Positions 1 through 6,999 of a stretch of DNA of 64,000 bases are shown here, piece after piece. The DNA comes from Dietzia timorensis. Lineage in GTDB: Bacteria > Actinomycetota > Actinomycetes > Mycobacteriales > Mycobacteriaceae. Positions within the stretch are counted from its first letter, which is position 1. Each line of letters begins with the position of its first letter. The notes beneath the pieces are model-generated. The model was not told the origin of the DNA. It ran no database searches and worked only from the letters and a program-made list of their open reading frames with translations. The stretch lies in the NCBI RefSeq assembly GCF_001659785.1, contig NZ_CP015961.1:2356001-2420000 (forward strand). The letters run 5' to 3'. The position numbers and the translations under genes are program-made.

Positions 1-1
1 C

Positions 2-130
2 GAGATCATGGACTGCCGCTATTACGAATCCGAGGTCAGCTGGTTCCGGCGGACCGAGGTGTTCGAGGTATGCCTCGACAACGGCCAGGTTCAATTGACT
101 CGGACGATCTCGGCGCCCGCGCCGCAATAG
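2..130 (+). CDS. C-terminal end of an unidentified protein (partial)
   Basis: The frame is open from the first bases of the window to a TAG at 128-130 and encodes 42 residues ending TRTISAPAPQ. The piece contains Tyr-Tyr, Trp-Phe-Arg-Arg and a Cys-Leu-Asp-Asn-Gly stretch and has normal codon character. It does not look like the ATPase end of a histidine kinase, although the next gene, 11 nt downstream, is a response regulator. The ribosome binding site of that gene overlaps this stop codon, so the two are probably co-transcribed. I do not recognise the family. The start lies outside the window. Confidence 0.45.
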   Translation, partial: EIMDCRYYESEVSWFRRTEVFEVCLDNGQVQLTRTISAPAPQ

Positions 131-141
131 GAGATTTGACG

Positions 142-819
142 ATGCACACTGCTGACAACGAGGGCTTCGGGCCTGTGCGCGTTCTCCTCGTCGACGACGA
201 TGCGATGGTTCGCGAGCATCTGTCCTCGCTCCTTTCGGCGGGATCCTCCGTGGAGGTAGTCGCCGCGGTGCCAAATATCAATGAAGCTGTCGAGGTGCTT
301 CGTTCTCATTCCGTGGACGTTGCCCTCCTCGATATTCGAATGCCCGGAACCGACGGCATCTCCGGACTTCCCCGGCTACTCGAGGTCCGACCGGAACTCC
401 CCGCGGCCATGCTCACCACATTCGGCGATGACGCGTACATCCGCGGAGCGGTGGCGGCCGGTGCGCGAGGCTTTCTTCTCAAGACAGACTCCCCGGCCGA
501 TATCGTCCGCGCGGTCACTGCTCTGCATGCAGGCGGCGCTTTCTTCACCCCACGCGCGGCTCGTTGGCTGGTCCGGGCGGAGGCCGCATCCCGGCACGAG
601 CGAGACGACGAAGCCGCCGGGCTCATCGCCGGGCTACCGCCACATCAACGCCGAATGCTCTCCCTGGTCGCCCAGGGATTGTCGAATCGTGAGATCGCCA
701 CCGAGCTCGGCCTCGCAACTGGCACGGTCAAGCAATATCTGTCCAGCGCGTTCGCGGCTATCGGAGCGGATAACCGGGTGCAGGCGGCCATCATGGCCCA
801 CCGCGTCGAGGGACTCTAG
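142..819 (+). CDS. Two-component response regulator, NarL/LuxR (FixJ) family
   Basis: A 225-residue protein in the cytoplasm, predicted to switch transcription of unknown targets on phosphorylation. The receiver domain covers about residues 12-130, with the acidic triad VDDD (18-20), phospho-acceptor Asp64 in LLDIRMP, a Thr in LTTFGDD and the invariant Lys in FLLKTD. The C-terminal LuxR-type HTH is seen in LSNREIATELGLATGTVKQY. The ATG at 142 is preferred over the upstream ATG at 70 because GGAG lies at 130-133 with suitable spacing and the receiver domain begins right after it. No cognate histidine kinase is visible downstream; it may lie left of the window or be encoded elsewhere. Confidence 0.9.
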   Translation: MHTADNEGFGPVRVLLVDDDAMVREHLSSLLSAGSSVEVVAAVPNINEAVEVLRSHSVDVALLDIRMPGTDGISGLPRLLEVRPELPAAMLTTFGDDAYIRGAVAAGARGFLLKTDSPADIVRAVTALHAGGAFFTPRAARWLVRAEAASRHERDDEAAGLIAGLPPHQRRMLSLVAQGLSNREIATELGLATGTVKQYLSSAFAAIGADNRVQAAIMAHRVEGL

Positions 820-879
820 ACGAAAGAGTCCAGCTAGAGACTTAGGGAGTCAACTTGCTAACCCCAAAGCATCTTGTCA

Positions 880-915
880 TTTCGCAACTCAGCGCAACGT
901 CGTATAGTTAGTTGC
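880..915 (+). promoter_or_regulatory. Candidate promoter/operator of the RES toxin-antitoxin operon
   Basis: TTTCGC (880-885) and TATAGT (903-908) are 17 bp apart. Inverted arms GCAACT (884-889) and AGTTGC (910-915) flank the -10 element, a layout that would suit autorepression by the downstream HTH antitoxin. This is inferred from sequence only. Confidence 0.3.
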
Positions 916-933
916 AAGCGAGGAGGGTTGGTC

Positions 934-1797
934 ATGAGCACCAGCAAGACCGAGAGCACTCAACTGTTGAAAGAACTTCAAGAGGCACTTAGTACCGATA
1001 CGAGCGGGCAAGGATCAAAGGCGTCCCGGTGGAGCGTAAAAAGGGACGCCAGGCAGCAGATCGTTCTCGAACAATCTGCAGATTCATCTTCGAAGAAGAG
1101 CACGAACAAGAGGCTTTACCTCTACGACGAACCTCCAGAGAATCAGGTCGCGAAGGTGGAACGTAACGAGGGCGCGGGAGCGAGCCTCCTCGGCATGTTG
1201 TCGAAGTTCGGGCTGAGTTCATACGTCGACGACATAGTCCTCGAACTGGAACGAAGCTTTCGAGAAAGCCAGGCCGGCACCTTCGAACCGGTCGCGGAAA
1301 CGATGGTCGATTACCTTGTGCGTTCGGTTGAAAGTGTTCCTCCGGTCTACGAGGGATGGGAAGTCGCAGGCCCGAAAGAGCGGAGGAAAATTCTCGCCGA
1401 AGCTTCGAGGCATAGCCAGAAAGATCGCGCGGAGTCTGCGGCCGGCCAAACTATGTCGCTATTCTCGTCGACCCTCAGCCAGACCGAGGCGGCGGAGCTA
1501 CTGGGCGTCAACAAATCCAACGTGTCTCGCCAGGGCCAAGCAGAAAAGCTTTACGTCGTCGATTTCGGCCGCAGCAAGCGATACCCCAAGTGGCAGTTCT
1601 CGGCGAACAGCGCACTTCCGCAACTCCAGCCTGTAGTCCACGCACTCAATGACGCCGGATTCGACGCGCTATCAGTCGAGCGGTTTATGAATACAAGCAG
1701 AGACGAGCTCGAGGGGCTCTCTCCCCGCGAGCACCTTCTGAGTGGCGGAACCCCGAACACCGTGCTGGCACTCATTGAGGGCTGGATCTATCGGTGA
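934..1797 (+). CDS. Xre/MbcA/ParS-type antitoxin of a RES toxin, with long N-terminal extension
   Basis: A 287-residue protein. The C-terminal part (from about residue 205) has the hallmarks of the antitoxin partner of RES toxins: an HTH-like segment (LSQTEAAELLGVNKSNVSR) followed by a toxin-binding region (RFMNTSRDELEGLSPREHL ... VLALIEGW). Its 3' end overlaps the RES toxin gene by 4 nt (GTGA), so the two are translationally coupled. The ATG at 934 follows AGGAGGG (921-927); the upstream in-frame ATG at 874 has no such site. The protein is unusual in carrying about 190 residues ahead of the HTH, including a polar Ser/Lys-rich start and a helical middle region; family members I know are about 120-150 aa. 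The role of the extension is unknown. Confidence 0.8.
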   Translation: MSTSKTESTQLLKELQEALSTDTSGQGSKASRWSVKRDARQQIVLEQSADSSSKKSTNKRLYLYDEPPENQVAKVERNEGAGASLLGMLSKFGLSSYVDDIVLELERSFRESQAGTFEPVAETMVDYLVRSVESVPPVYEGWEVAGPKERRKILAEASRHSQKDRAESAAGQTMSLFSSTLSQTEAAELLGVNKSNVSRQGQAEKLYVVDFGRSKRYPKWQFSANSALPQLQPVVHALNDAGFDALSVERFMNTSRDELEGLSPREHLLSGGTPNTVLALIEGWIYR

Positions 1798-2438
1798 GTC
1801 GGAAACGAGCCAAGGTTCCGCTGCCACCGTCTGTACTCGATTGGTCCGATCACCATCTCGTCGCATTCGAAGACGAATTGTTCAGGATCTATCGAACTGC
1901 TGGGAATTACCCGGTGGAGTGGAATACGTTTCGGGAGTACGGGCCCGTAGCCACGTCCCGGTGGGATCCACATCCACTTCCCTCCGGCATCCATCCAAGC
2001 CACGCGATTATGTACTGTGCGTGTTCGCTTCCCACTGCGCTGGCGGAGGTATTCCAAGACGCTCGTCACGTGGACTTGGTAGCCAATTCCCCTCGGCTCA
2101 CAATTTGGAAGCCCTCGCGGCCTCTCACCCTGCTCAATCTGACCTCTACCTCGTCGTGGACGCTGCAGAACGGGGCGGCTCATTCTCTGAATTCGCTTCA
2201 AGACATCGCTCTTTCGCAGCAGTGGGCCAGAGCCATCTTCGCCGCGGACATCAACGACGAATTGGACGGTCTTCTCGTGGAGTCCACCATGACCGGGCAT
2301 GACTCCGTCGTGCTGTTCAAACCTGCCGAAGAGTCGCTTCCTGTAGCTCCCACAGCTGACGCTCCGTTGGCGGCGCAGCACGCGCGACTACTGATCAAAG
2401 CCGCAGCCAAAGAGATCGGATACTCCGTCGATGGGTGA
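1794..2438 (+). CDS. RES-domain toxin (NAD+-consuming type)
   Basis: A 214-residue protein starting with GTG inside the antitoxin stop region. The RES family is named for conserved Arg, Glu and Ser. Here LFRIYR (Arg31) with the following SRWDPH, then LPTALAEVFQD (Glu), then DGLLVESTMTG (Ser) match in order and spacing. Characterised RES toxins such as M. tuberculosis MbcT degrade NAD+ and are neutralised by an Xre-family antitoxin encoded upstream, as here. No signal peptide or membrane segment is seen, so it acts in the cytoplasm. The gene seems intact. Its end overlaps a 19-codon reading frame. Confidence 0.85.
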   Translation: MSRKRAKVPLPPSVLDWSDHHLVAFEDELFRIYRTAGNYPVEWNTFREYGPVATSRWDPHPLPSGIHPSHAIMYCACSLPTALAEVFQDARHVDLVANSPRLTIWKPSRPLTLLNLTSTSSWTLQNGAAHSLNSLQDIALSQQWARAIFAADINDELDGLLVESTMTGHDSVVLFKPAEESLPVAPTADAPLAAQHARLLIKAAAKEIGYSVDG

Positions 2439-2490
2439 GAAGAAGTTCTCTACACCTGAAGAGAAAATCAAGCGCTTCACGATCCGTTAG
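2431..2490 (+). CDS. Very short ORF overlapping the RES toxin stop; possible gene remnant
   Basis: ATG at 2431 overlaps the toxin stop (ATGGGTGA) and opens 19 codons, MGEKKFSTPEEKIKRFTIR. There is no separate ribosome binding site; translation would depend on coupling. Beyond the TAG at 2488-2490 the same frame runs 15 further coding-like codons (RALLQVEAVSELGST) to a TAG at 2536-2538 that touches the end of the MerR gene. It could be a real micropeptide, a decayed third gene of the operon, or chance. Confidence 0.25.
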   Translation: MGEKKFSTPEEKIKRFTIR

Positions 2491-2534
2491 CGCGCGCTTC
2501 TCCAAGTTGAAGCAGTATCGGAACTGGGAAGTAC

Positions 2535-2951
2535 TTAGCCGTCGCCGGCTTCGCCATCGGGTTTCGCCTCGGGCCAAGGCGCGCCCCTGCCGCCTTCGTC
2601 GAGACGCGCGCGATACAGCGCGATCTTGTCGTCCATCAGGCCGAGTCGTTCTTGAGCGTCGCGAAGTTCTTGAAGGACGCGTTCACGATGGTTGGCCAGT
2701 ATCTCTATTCGATTCTCGTCAGGCGAATCCGCACGGACGAGCTGTACGTATCTAGAAATCTCCGCAATCGGCATTCCCGCTGCGCGAAGGATGCCGAGCC
2801 TTTGTAGCCAGTCCACGTCGCTTTCGTCATACGCCCTGTTGCCTCGTGAATCTCTTTGGACCTTGTTGACGAAAAATCCTTCACGTTCATAAAGGCGAAG
2901 AGTGTGCTGACTCATGCCAGTCAGCTCGACGACCTCACTTATCGAATACAT
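2535..2951 (-). CDS. MerR-family transcriptional regulator
   Basis: A 138-residue protein. The N-terminal winged HTH is typical of MerR (MYSISEVVELTG, HTLRLYEREG, then RAYDESDVDWLQRLGILRAAGMPI). It is followed by a dimerisation helix and a short C-terminal tail without a Cys cluster, so a metal sensor is unlikely; members of this type often sense small organic effectors. The ATG at 2951 is chosen because AGGGGGCGG lies just upstream and the HTH starts at residue 1; the longer frame to 3020 would add 23 residues overlapping the promoter. It is divergent from an SDR gene, the usual arrangement of a MerR regulator and its target. Confidence 0.88.
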   Translation of the reverse strand: MYSISEVVELTGMSQHTLRLYEREGFFVNKVQRDSRGNRAYDESDVDWLQRLGILRAAGMPIAEISRYVQLVRADSPDENRIEILANHRERVLQELRDAQERLGLMDDKIALYRARLDEGGRGAPWPEAKPDGEAGDG

Positions 2952-2980
2952 CCGCCCCCTAAATTCATCTCCAAGAACGC

Positions 2981-3011
2981 TTGCGCTAGACCTCGCTCGA
3001 GGCCCTAGCTT
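2981..3011 (+). promoter_or_regulatory. MerR-type promoter with long spacer and dyad operator
   Basis: TTGCGC (2981-2986) and TAGCTT (3006-3011) are separated by 19 bp, the unusual spacing of MerR-activated promoters. The spacer carries an imperfect dyad from GCTAG (2985-2989) to CTAGC (3005-3009) centred on CCTCG/CGAGG. The -10 ends 7 nt before the SDR start codon, so the SDR transcript would be leaderless. Confidence 0.5.
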
Positions 3012-3018
3012 CCTTTCC

Positions 3019-3759
3019 ATGAACAGATTTCAGGGAAAGACTATCCTCATTACCGGTGGAACGAGTGGCATCGGACTCGCCGGCGCGGCCAAGCTTGCCG
3101 ACGAGGGTGCCGATGTCATCGTCACCGGTCGCTCGACCGAACACCTTGCACGAGCCGCTGAAGTACTAGGCGACCGCGCGATGGTGGTCAACGACGACCA
3201 GCTCTCACCGGAGTCGCCCCAACGTCTCGCTCGTGTTGCCCGCGAGGCCGGTGGTCTCGACGGGATCTGGCTCAATGCCGGCTACGCGGCCGCTTCACCC
3301 ATCGAAGACCTCACTAGGTCGGAAACAGAGTCGATGTTCGCCGTCAACACAGTTGCTCCCATGCTGCAGATGGGTGCGCTTTCCCCAATGGTCCGAAGCG
3401 GCGGATCCGTACTGGTCACATCCTCGACGGCGACGTACGAGGGCGGCAAGGACCTGTCGCTGTACTCAGCCACTAAGGCCGCATTACTCAGTTCTGCCAG
3501 ATGCTGGGCCACCGAGCTCTCGCCGCGCAACATTCGCGTCAACACTCTCGTTCCTGGACCAATCACTTCAAACCTGCGAACAGGGCTGCCGGCGGAAATC
3601 AGATCTACCTTCGAATCGGAGTTGGCCGATCAGGTGCTCCTCCGCCGGGTTGGCGACGCGAAAGAGGCGGCCGCCTTCGCAGCGTTCTTACTGTCGGACG
3701 ACGCGAGTTTCGTCACCGGAAGTAGCCACTATGTCGACGGCGGACTTCTCCTCCACTAA
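3019..3759 (+). CDS. Short-chain dehydrogenase/reductase (SDR)
   Basis: A 246-residue classical SDR. It has the NAD(P)-binding motif TGGTSGIG near residue 12, the NAG motif (LNAGYA), and the catalytic Ser with Tyr-x-x-x-Lys (LYSATKAAL). The C-terminus DGGLLLH is typical. The start at 3019 puts the Rossmann fold at residue 7; the longer frame from 2914 would run through the MerR promoter. There is no Shine-Dalgarno site, which fits a leaderless mRNA. The substrate cannot be told from sequence. Control by the divergent MerR protein is inferred from the arrangement. Confidence 0.85.
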   Translation: MNRFQGKTILITGGTSGIGLAGAAKLADEGADVIVTGRSTEHLARAAEVLGDRAMVVNDDQLSPESPQRLARVAREAGGLDGIWLNAGYAAASPIEDLTRSETESMFAVNTVAPMLQMGALSPMVRSGGSVLVTSSTATYEGGKDLSLYSATKAALLSSARCWATELSPRNIRVNTLVPGPITSNLRTGLPAEIRSTFESELADQVLLRRVGDAKEAAAFAAFLLSDDASFVTGSSHYVDGGLLLH

Positions 3760-3802
3760 CCGCGCGGCTTGGCACGTAGGACCGATTGTCGATTCGCCGG
3801 CC

Positions 3803-5281
3803 TTACGTCGCCGAACACGTGTCGTTTACGGCTCCTCCGGCAACACGGTCGGCGAGCCAATCAGCGCCCTTGGAGTGTAGGCCCGCCGCCATGTGCACGG
3901 TCGCAGTCGACGGCATGAGCGGCGGCAGGAAACCTTCGAGGTAGTCGACCTGCACGCCTTGGGCGCACCAGTCCGCCTCGAGCTGCCGGACCTGCCCTTC
4001 GGGGATGATGTCGTCGTTCGGCTCCTGGATGATCGCCACCGGAACCTCAGGTTTGCCGAGGCCGATGCGTTGGGCGTTGACGAGCTCGTCGAGCTCCGGA
4101 TTCGAGCGCAGGTTGTCGGCGAAGGAGTGGCCGTCCTTGGTCCACGTGCGCGAGTCTGCGAAGCCGTAGGCGCCTATCGAGTCGCCGACGCAACTGCTCG
4201 CGCTTCGGTCGAGCATCGCCTGGCCCTCGTCGTTGAAGACGTCGCGCAGACTGTCGGCGGCATCTGGATACGCGGCGGCGAGTCCGGAAGAAACGAAGCC
4301 GACGAGGCCGGCGTTGATGCTGCGATCGACGACGTCGAGCATGGGATAAAGGTCTGCCGGCGGACCGCTGACCGCGGCGCCGGCGATGTTGAGGTCGGCG
4401 GCGTAGCTCGGTGCGAGTTCCGCGGCTGCCGCCGTCGCCCCGCCGCCCTGGGAGTGGCCGAAGAATCCGACCTTCGATTCGTCGCTCACGCCCGATTCGG
4501 GGATTGCCTTCGCAGCTCGGGCGCCGTCGAGCGCCGCGTGGGCCATGGCGTCGCGAGTGAGATAAGTGGCCGCATCCGGGGTGCCGACACCCTGGTAATC
4601 GGTGACGAACACCGAGAATCCACGTGCGAGGAAGTAGTGGACCTGGCCGACCTCGTAGCCCAGACCGACGCTGACTCCCGGGGAGAATTGGGCGTCGAGG
4701 ACGCTCGGCATCGTCTTGGACGGTGCGCATTGATCGCCGAGGCCTTGGGTGCCGGGCGAGAGCACGACGAGCGGACGCTCGTCGTGGCGCGCGGACGCCG
4801 GCGCCTCGTTGCGGACGAAGAGACCGGAGGCGGCGATGGGTGCGCCGTGGGCGTCGGTTGATTCGTAGAGCACGCGCTGCGCATTCGCGTGGAGGCCGGC
4901 GCCATCGGCCGATCCTGCGGAGCCGGCGGCGGCGAGCGCATCGCCGGGTGCGGTGGTGAGCAGTTGGGCGTCTTCGGTGCGGATGACTCGGCCGGGCGCG
5001 TTTTCGAGCGGTGCGGGATCGGTGTAGAACGCCGAATCGCGCCCATCAGGTGTGCCTTCCCAGATCGATTCGAGCGGGCCGCCGAACTGTCCTCCCCCGC
5101 TGCCGGTTCCCGTAGACACCGAGCCCTCCTGTGCGGAGGCAGGAGCGGATAGCGTCGCCGCGACGAGCCCGGCGGCCGCGACGATGACGAGGGCGCGGGA
5201 GGTGCGGCGGCGTTGGGAGGGGCGGGCTCCGACGTCATGGGCGGGGGTTTGTGGGCGGTTCCTGGGCGAAGGCGTGCGCAC
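3803..5281 (-). CDS. Secreted lipase (LIP / secretory lipase family)
   Basis: A 492-residue exported alpha/beta hydrolase. The GTG at 5281 is preferred because AGGGAG lies just upstream; the longer frame from a GTG at 5332 has no such site. The N-terminus has an Arg-rich region, a hydrophobic core (LVIVAAAGLVAATLS) and a cleavage-like APASAQEG. The nucleophile elbow is GHSQGGG, with LVVLSPGTQG and VTDYQGVG earlier, as in secretory lipases related to Candida Lip and mycobacterial/corynebacterial lipases. A late Asp (QEPNDDIIP) and a C-terminal His (STATVHMAAGLH) can complete the triad. Paired Cys residues suggest disulfides in the exported form. Substrates are probably host or environmental acylglycerols or esters. 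It is the last gene of the mfd-mazG-lpqU strand; the 150-bp gap before it probably holds its own promoter. Confidence 0.85.
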   Translation of the reverse strand: MRTPSPRNRPQTPAHDVGARPSQRRRTSRALVIVAAAGLVAATLSAPASAQEGSVSTGTGSGGGQFGGPLESIWEGTPDGRDSAFYTDPAPLENAPGRVIRTEDAQLLTTAPGDALAAAGSAGSADGAGLHANAQRVLYESTDAHGAPIAASGLFVRNEAPASARHDERPLVVLSPGTQGLGDQCAPSKTMPSVLDAQFSPGVSVGLGYEVGQVHYFLARGFSVFVTDYQGVGTPDAATYLTRDAMAHAALDGARAAKAIPESGVSDESKVGFFGHSQGGGATAAAAELAPSYAADLNIAGAAVSGPPADLYPMLDVVDRSINAGLVGFVSSGLAAAYPDAADSLRDVFNDEGQAMLDRSASSCVGDSIGAYGFADSRTWTKDGHSFADNLRSNPELDELVNAQRIGLGKPEVPVAIIQEPNDDIIPEGQVRQLEADWCAQGVQVDYLEGFLPPLMPSTATVHMAAGLHSKGADWLADRVAGGAVNDTCSAT

Positions 5282-5431
5282 GAGAAGGCTCCCTGGGCTG
5301 CGGTTTCTGCGAGTTCGCGGTGTGCAGATCACCGTACGCGGGATGCGAGGGTCGCACGGGCGGTTGGGAAAACCCGTGGACGGGGCGAGGCGCGGCTGGC
5401 GGGTTCGGCCCGGGGCGTGCGGCGCTCGCGG

Positions 5432-6205
5432 CTAGCGGGCGCGAGTGGGCACGGAGTACGCGGCGGCGGCATCGCGCACGTCACGCACGTATTCGGCGCT
5501 CGCATTGTACGACATGATGGCGTCGGTCCAGCCCTGCTCGGTCGACAGGTCTCGGCCGTAATCACACAGCTTGAAGCCCGCGGATAGCGCAGCGTCGTCG
5601 ATGTTATTGGGGTCCGGGTTGCCATCGCCCGACGCGTCGTGCCCGTAGTAGCGCCATGTCTCGGGGATGAACTGCATGGGGCCGACGGCGCGGTCGTGCT
5701 CCGGATCGCCGTCGAGCTCGCCGCCGTCGGTGTCCGGGATGGAGGCGAAGCCGGGCGAACCATCGAGCGCGACACCGATGATCGGCGGCATGGCGTTACC
5801 GAATTCGTCGATCGCCGAACCGCCGTAGGTACCGTGCCGTGTCTCGACGAATCCTATGCCCGCGAGGGTGTTCCACTGGAGATTGCAGTTCGGATAATGG
5901 TAAGCGAGCTGCGCTGCCGCATAGCCATAGGCGTTGAGCGCGGCGACCGAGACGTGGGTGTCGCCGGTAAGCCCCTCCGCCCAGTCGGTGAGCTGCGCAC
6001 TCGGGCGCTCTCCGCCGGAGACCACGTCGACCATCGGTAGCGCGCGCCCCTCGGGAGGCGGCATACCGGGCGGAATCGGGACAAAGGGCGAGGCGATATC
6101 GCCCCCGCCGCACGCGGCCAGCCCTAACACCGCGCCCAGCGCCGCAATGGCGCCTGCGCGGCGTGCCGTGGAGCGTCCTCGCCCGAAGATCCCTTGTCTA
6201 GACAT
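5432..6205 (-). CDS. lpqU: LpqU-like lipoprotein lytic transglycosylase
   Basis: A 257-residue predicted lipoprotein: Arg-rich start, hydrophobic core and lipobox LAAC with Cys32. The mature part contains a MltB/SLT-3-type transglycosylase domain with catalytic Glu in GIGFVETRHGTYGG, and the motifs GPMQFIPETWRYYG and YGRDLSTEQGW ... IMSYNASAEYV. It should cleave peptidoglycan glycan strands at the outer face of the membrane. The position downstream of mfd-mazG is that of M. tuberculosis lpqU (Rv1022), which supports the name. The ATG at 6205 is chosen; a TTG two codons upstream is possible. Confidence 0.85.
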   Translation of the reverse strand: MSRQGIFGRGRSTARRAGAIAALGAVLGLAACGGGDIASPFVPIPPGMPPPEGRALPMVDVVSGGERPSAQLTDWAEGLTGDTHVSVAALNAYGYAAAQLAYHYPNCNLQWNTLAGIGFVETRHGTYGGSAIDEFGNAMPPIIGVALDGSPGFASIPDTDGGELDGDPEHDRAVGPMQFIPETWRYYGHDASGDGNPDPNNIDDAALSAGFKLCDYGRDLSTEQGWTDAIMSYNASAEYVRDVRDAAAAYSVPTRAR

Positions 6206-6285
6206 TGCCAACCATTGTGCCTATCGCGCCTAAAGAGCAGCTGAACGGGTAACCAGAGATCCCAAGTGCGCGTCGTTTTCGCAGG

Positions 6286-6999
6286 TCACATCTCATTTTC
6301 GAAGGCCGAGCGCCACGCGTCGGCGGGAAATGGGGCATGTCCGGCGTCATTCGCGTTACGGAGCCGTTCTTCGGCGGCCTCGACCCGTCGCGCGAACCTG
6401 CGCACCGCTTGCCGGTAGGCGTTCTCCGAACCCGATTCGTGGCCGGTCTCTTCGCCGGTGCCGGAGCCGAAAATCCCATAACCCATGACGTCGGGCGTGG
6501 CGATTTCCTTGGGCACGCACTCGGCGGGTACCCCGGCTTTGGCGCAGCGGGCGAGCACCTTATCCCCGAGGGCGAGGGCCGGCAGGTTCCAGGCGATACC
6601 GTCGAACAGACTGCGGCGCCCCTCGGTGGCCTTGGCCTGCTCCCACAGCCGGTCTTGTTCGGCGGCATCCAGCTGCGGCGGACCTGATTCAAACCAGTAG
6701 GGCGCGCGGCGGCGGAGCTTGTCGAGCATGGCCTGGGCGACATCGTCGATGTCGAAGGGGTCGGTGTCGTGCTCGGCGGTGATCGCCGTGTGGAACAGCA
6801 CTTGTAGGAGAAGGTCTCCGAGCTCGGAACGCAGTTCCGCGCGGTCGCCGTCCGCGACGGCATCGGCGAGTTCCCACGACTCCTCGATGAGGTACGGGAT
6901 GAGCGAGTCGTGCGTCTGCGCGGACTCCCACTCCCCTTCCCTGCGGATGCGGGCGAAGAGCTCGACCGCATAGTCGAGCGGGCGCTGCTCGTCGCTCAT
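6286..6999 (-). CDS. mazG: Nucleoside triphosphate pyrophosphohydrolase MazG
   Basis: A 237-residue all-alpha NTP pyrophosphatase that hydrolyses (d)NTPs to monophosphates, for example damaged nucleotides. The metal-binding signature is visible as EESWE, then [12 protein letters not shown]. The start codon overlaps the mfd stop (ATGA), so both are translated from one mRNA; the pairing of mfd and mazG is conserved in mycobacteria. The C-terminal 90 residues follow the single-domain actinobacterial type rather than the duplicated E. coli type. Confidence 0.92.
   Translation of the reverse strand: MSDEQRPLDYAVELFARIRREGEWESAQTHDSLIPYLIEESWELADAVADGDRAELRSELGDLLLQVLFHTAITAEHDTDPFDIDDVAQAMLDKLRRRAPYWFESGPPQLDAAEQDRLWEQAKATEGRRSLFDGIAWNLPALALGDKVLARCAKAGVPAECVPKEIATPDVMGYGIFGSGTGEETGHESGSENAYRQAVRRFARRVEAAEERLRNANDAGHAPFPADAWRSAFENEM

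Noticed and set aside
142-819. A complete two-component system at the left edge
   Set aside because: Only the regulator is seen. The partial upstream product does not resemble a histidine kinase C-terminus.
3893-4861. 322-codon plus-strand frame
   Set aside because: It is antisense to the lipase gene, which has a signal peptide and an intact GHSQGGG motif.
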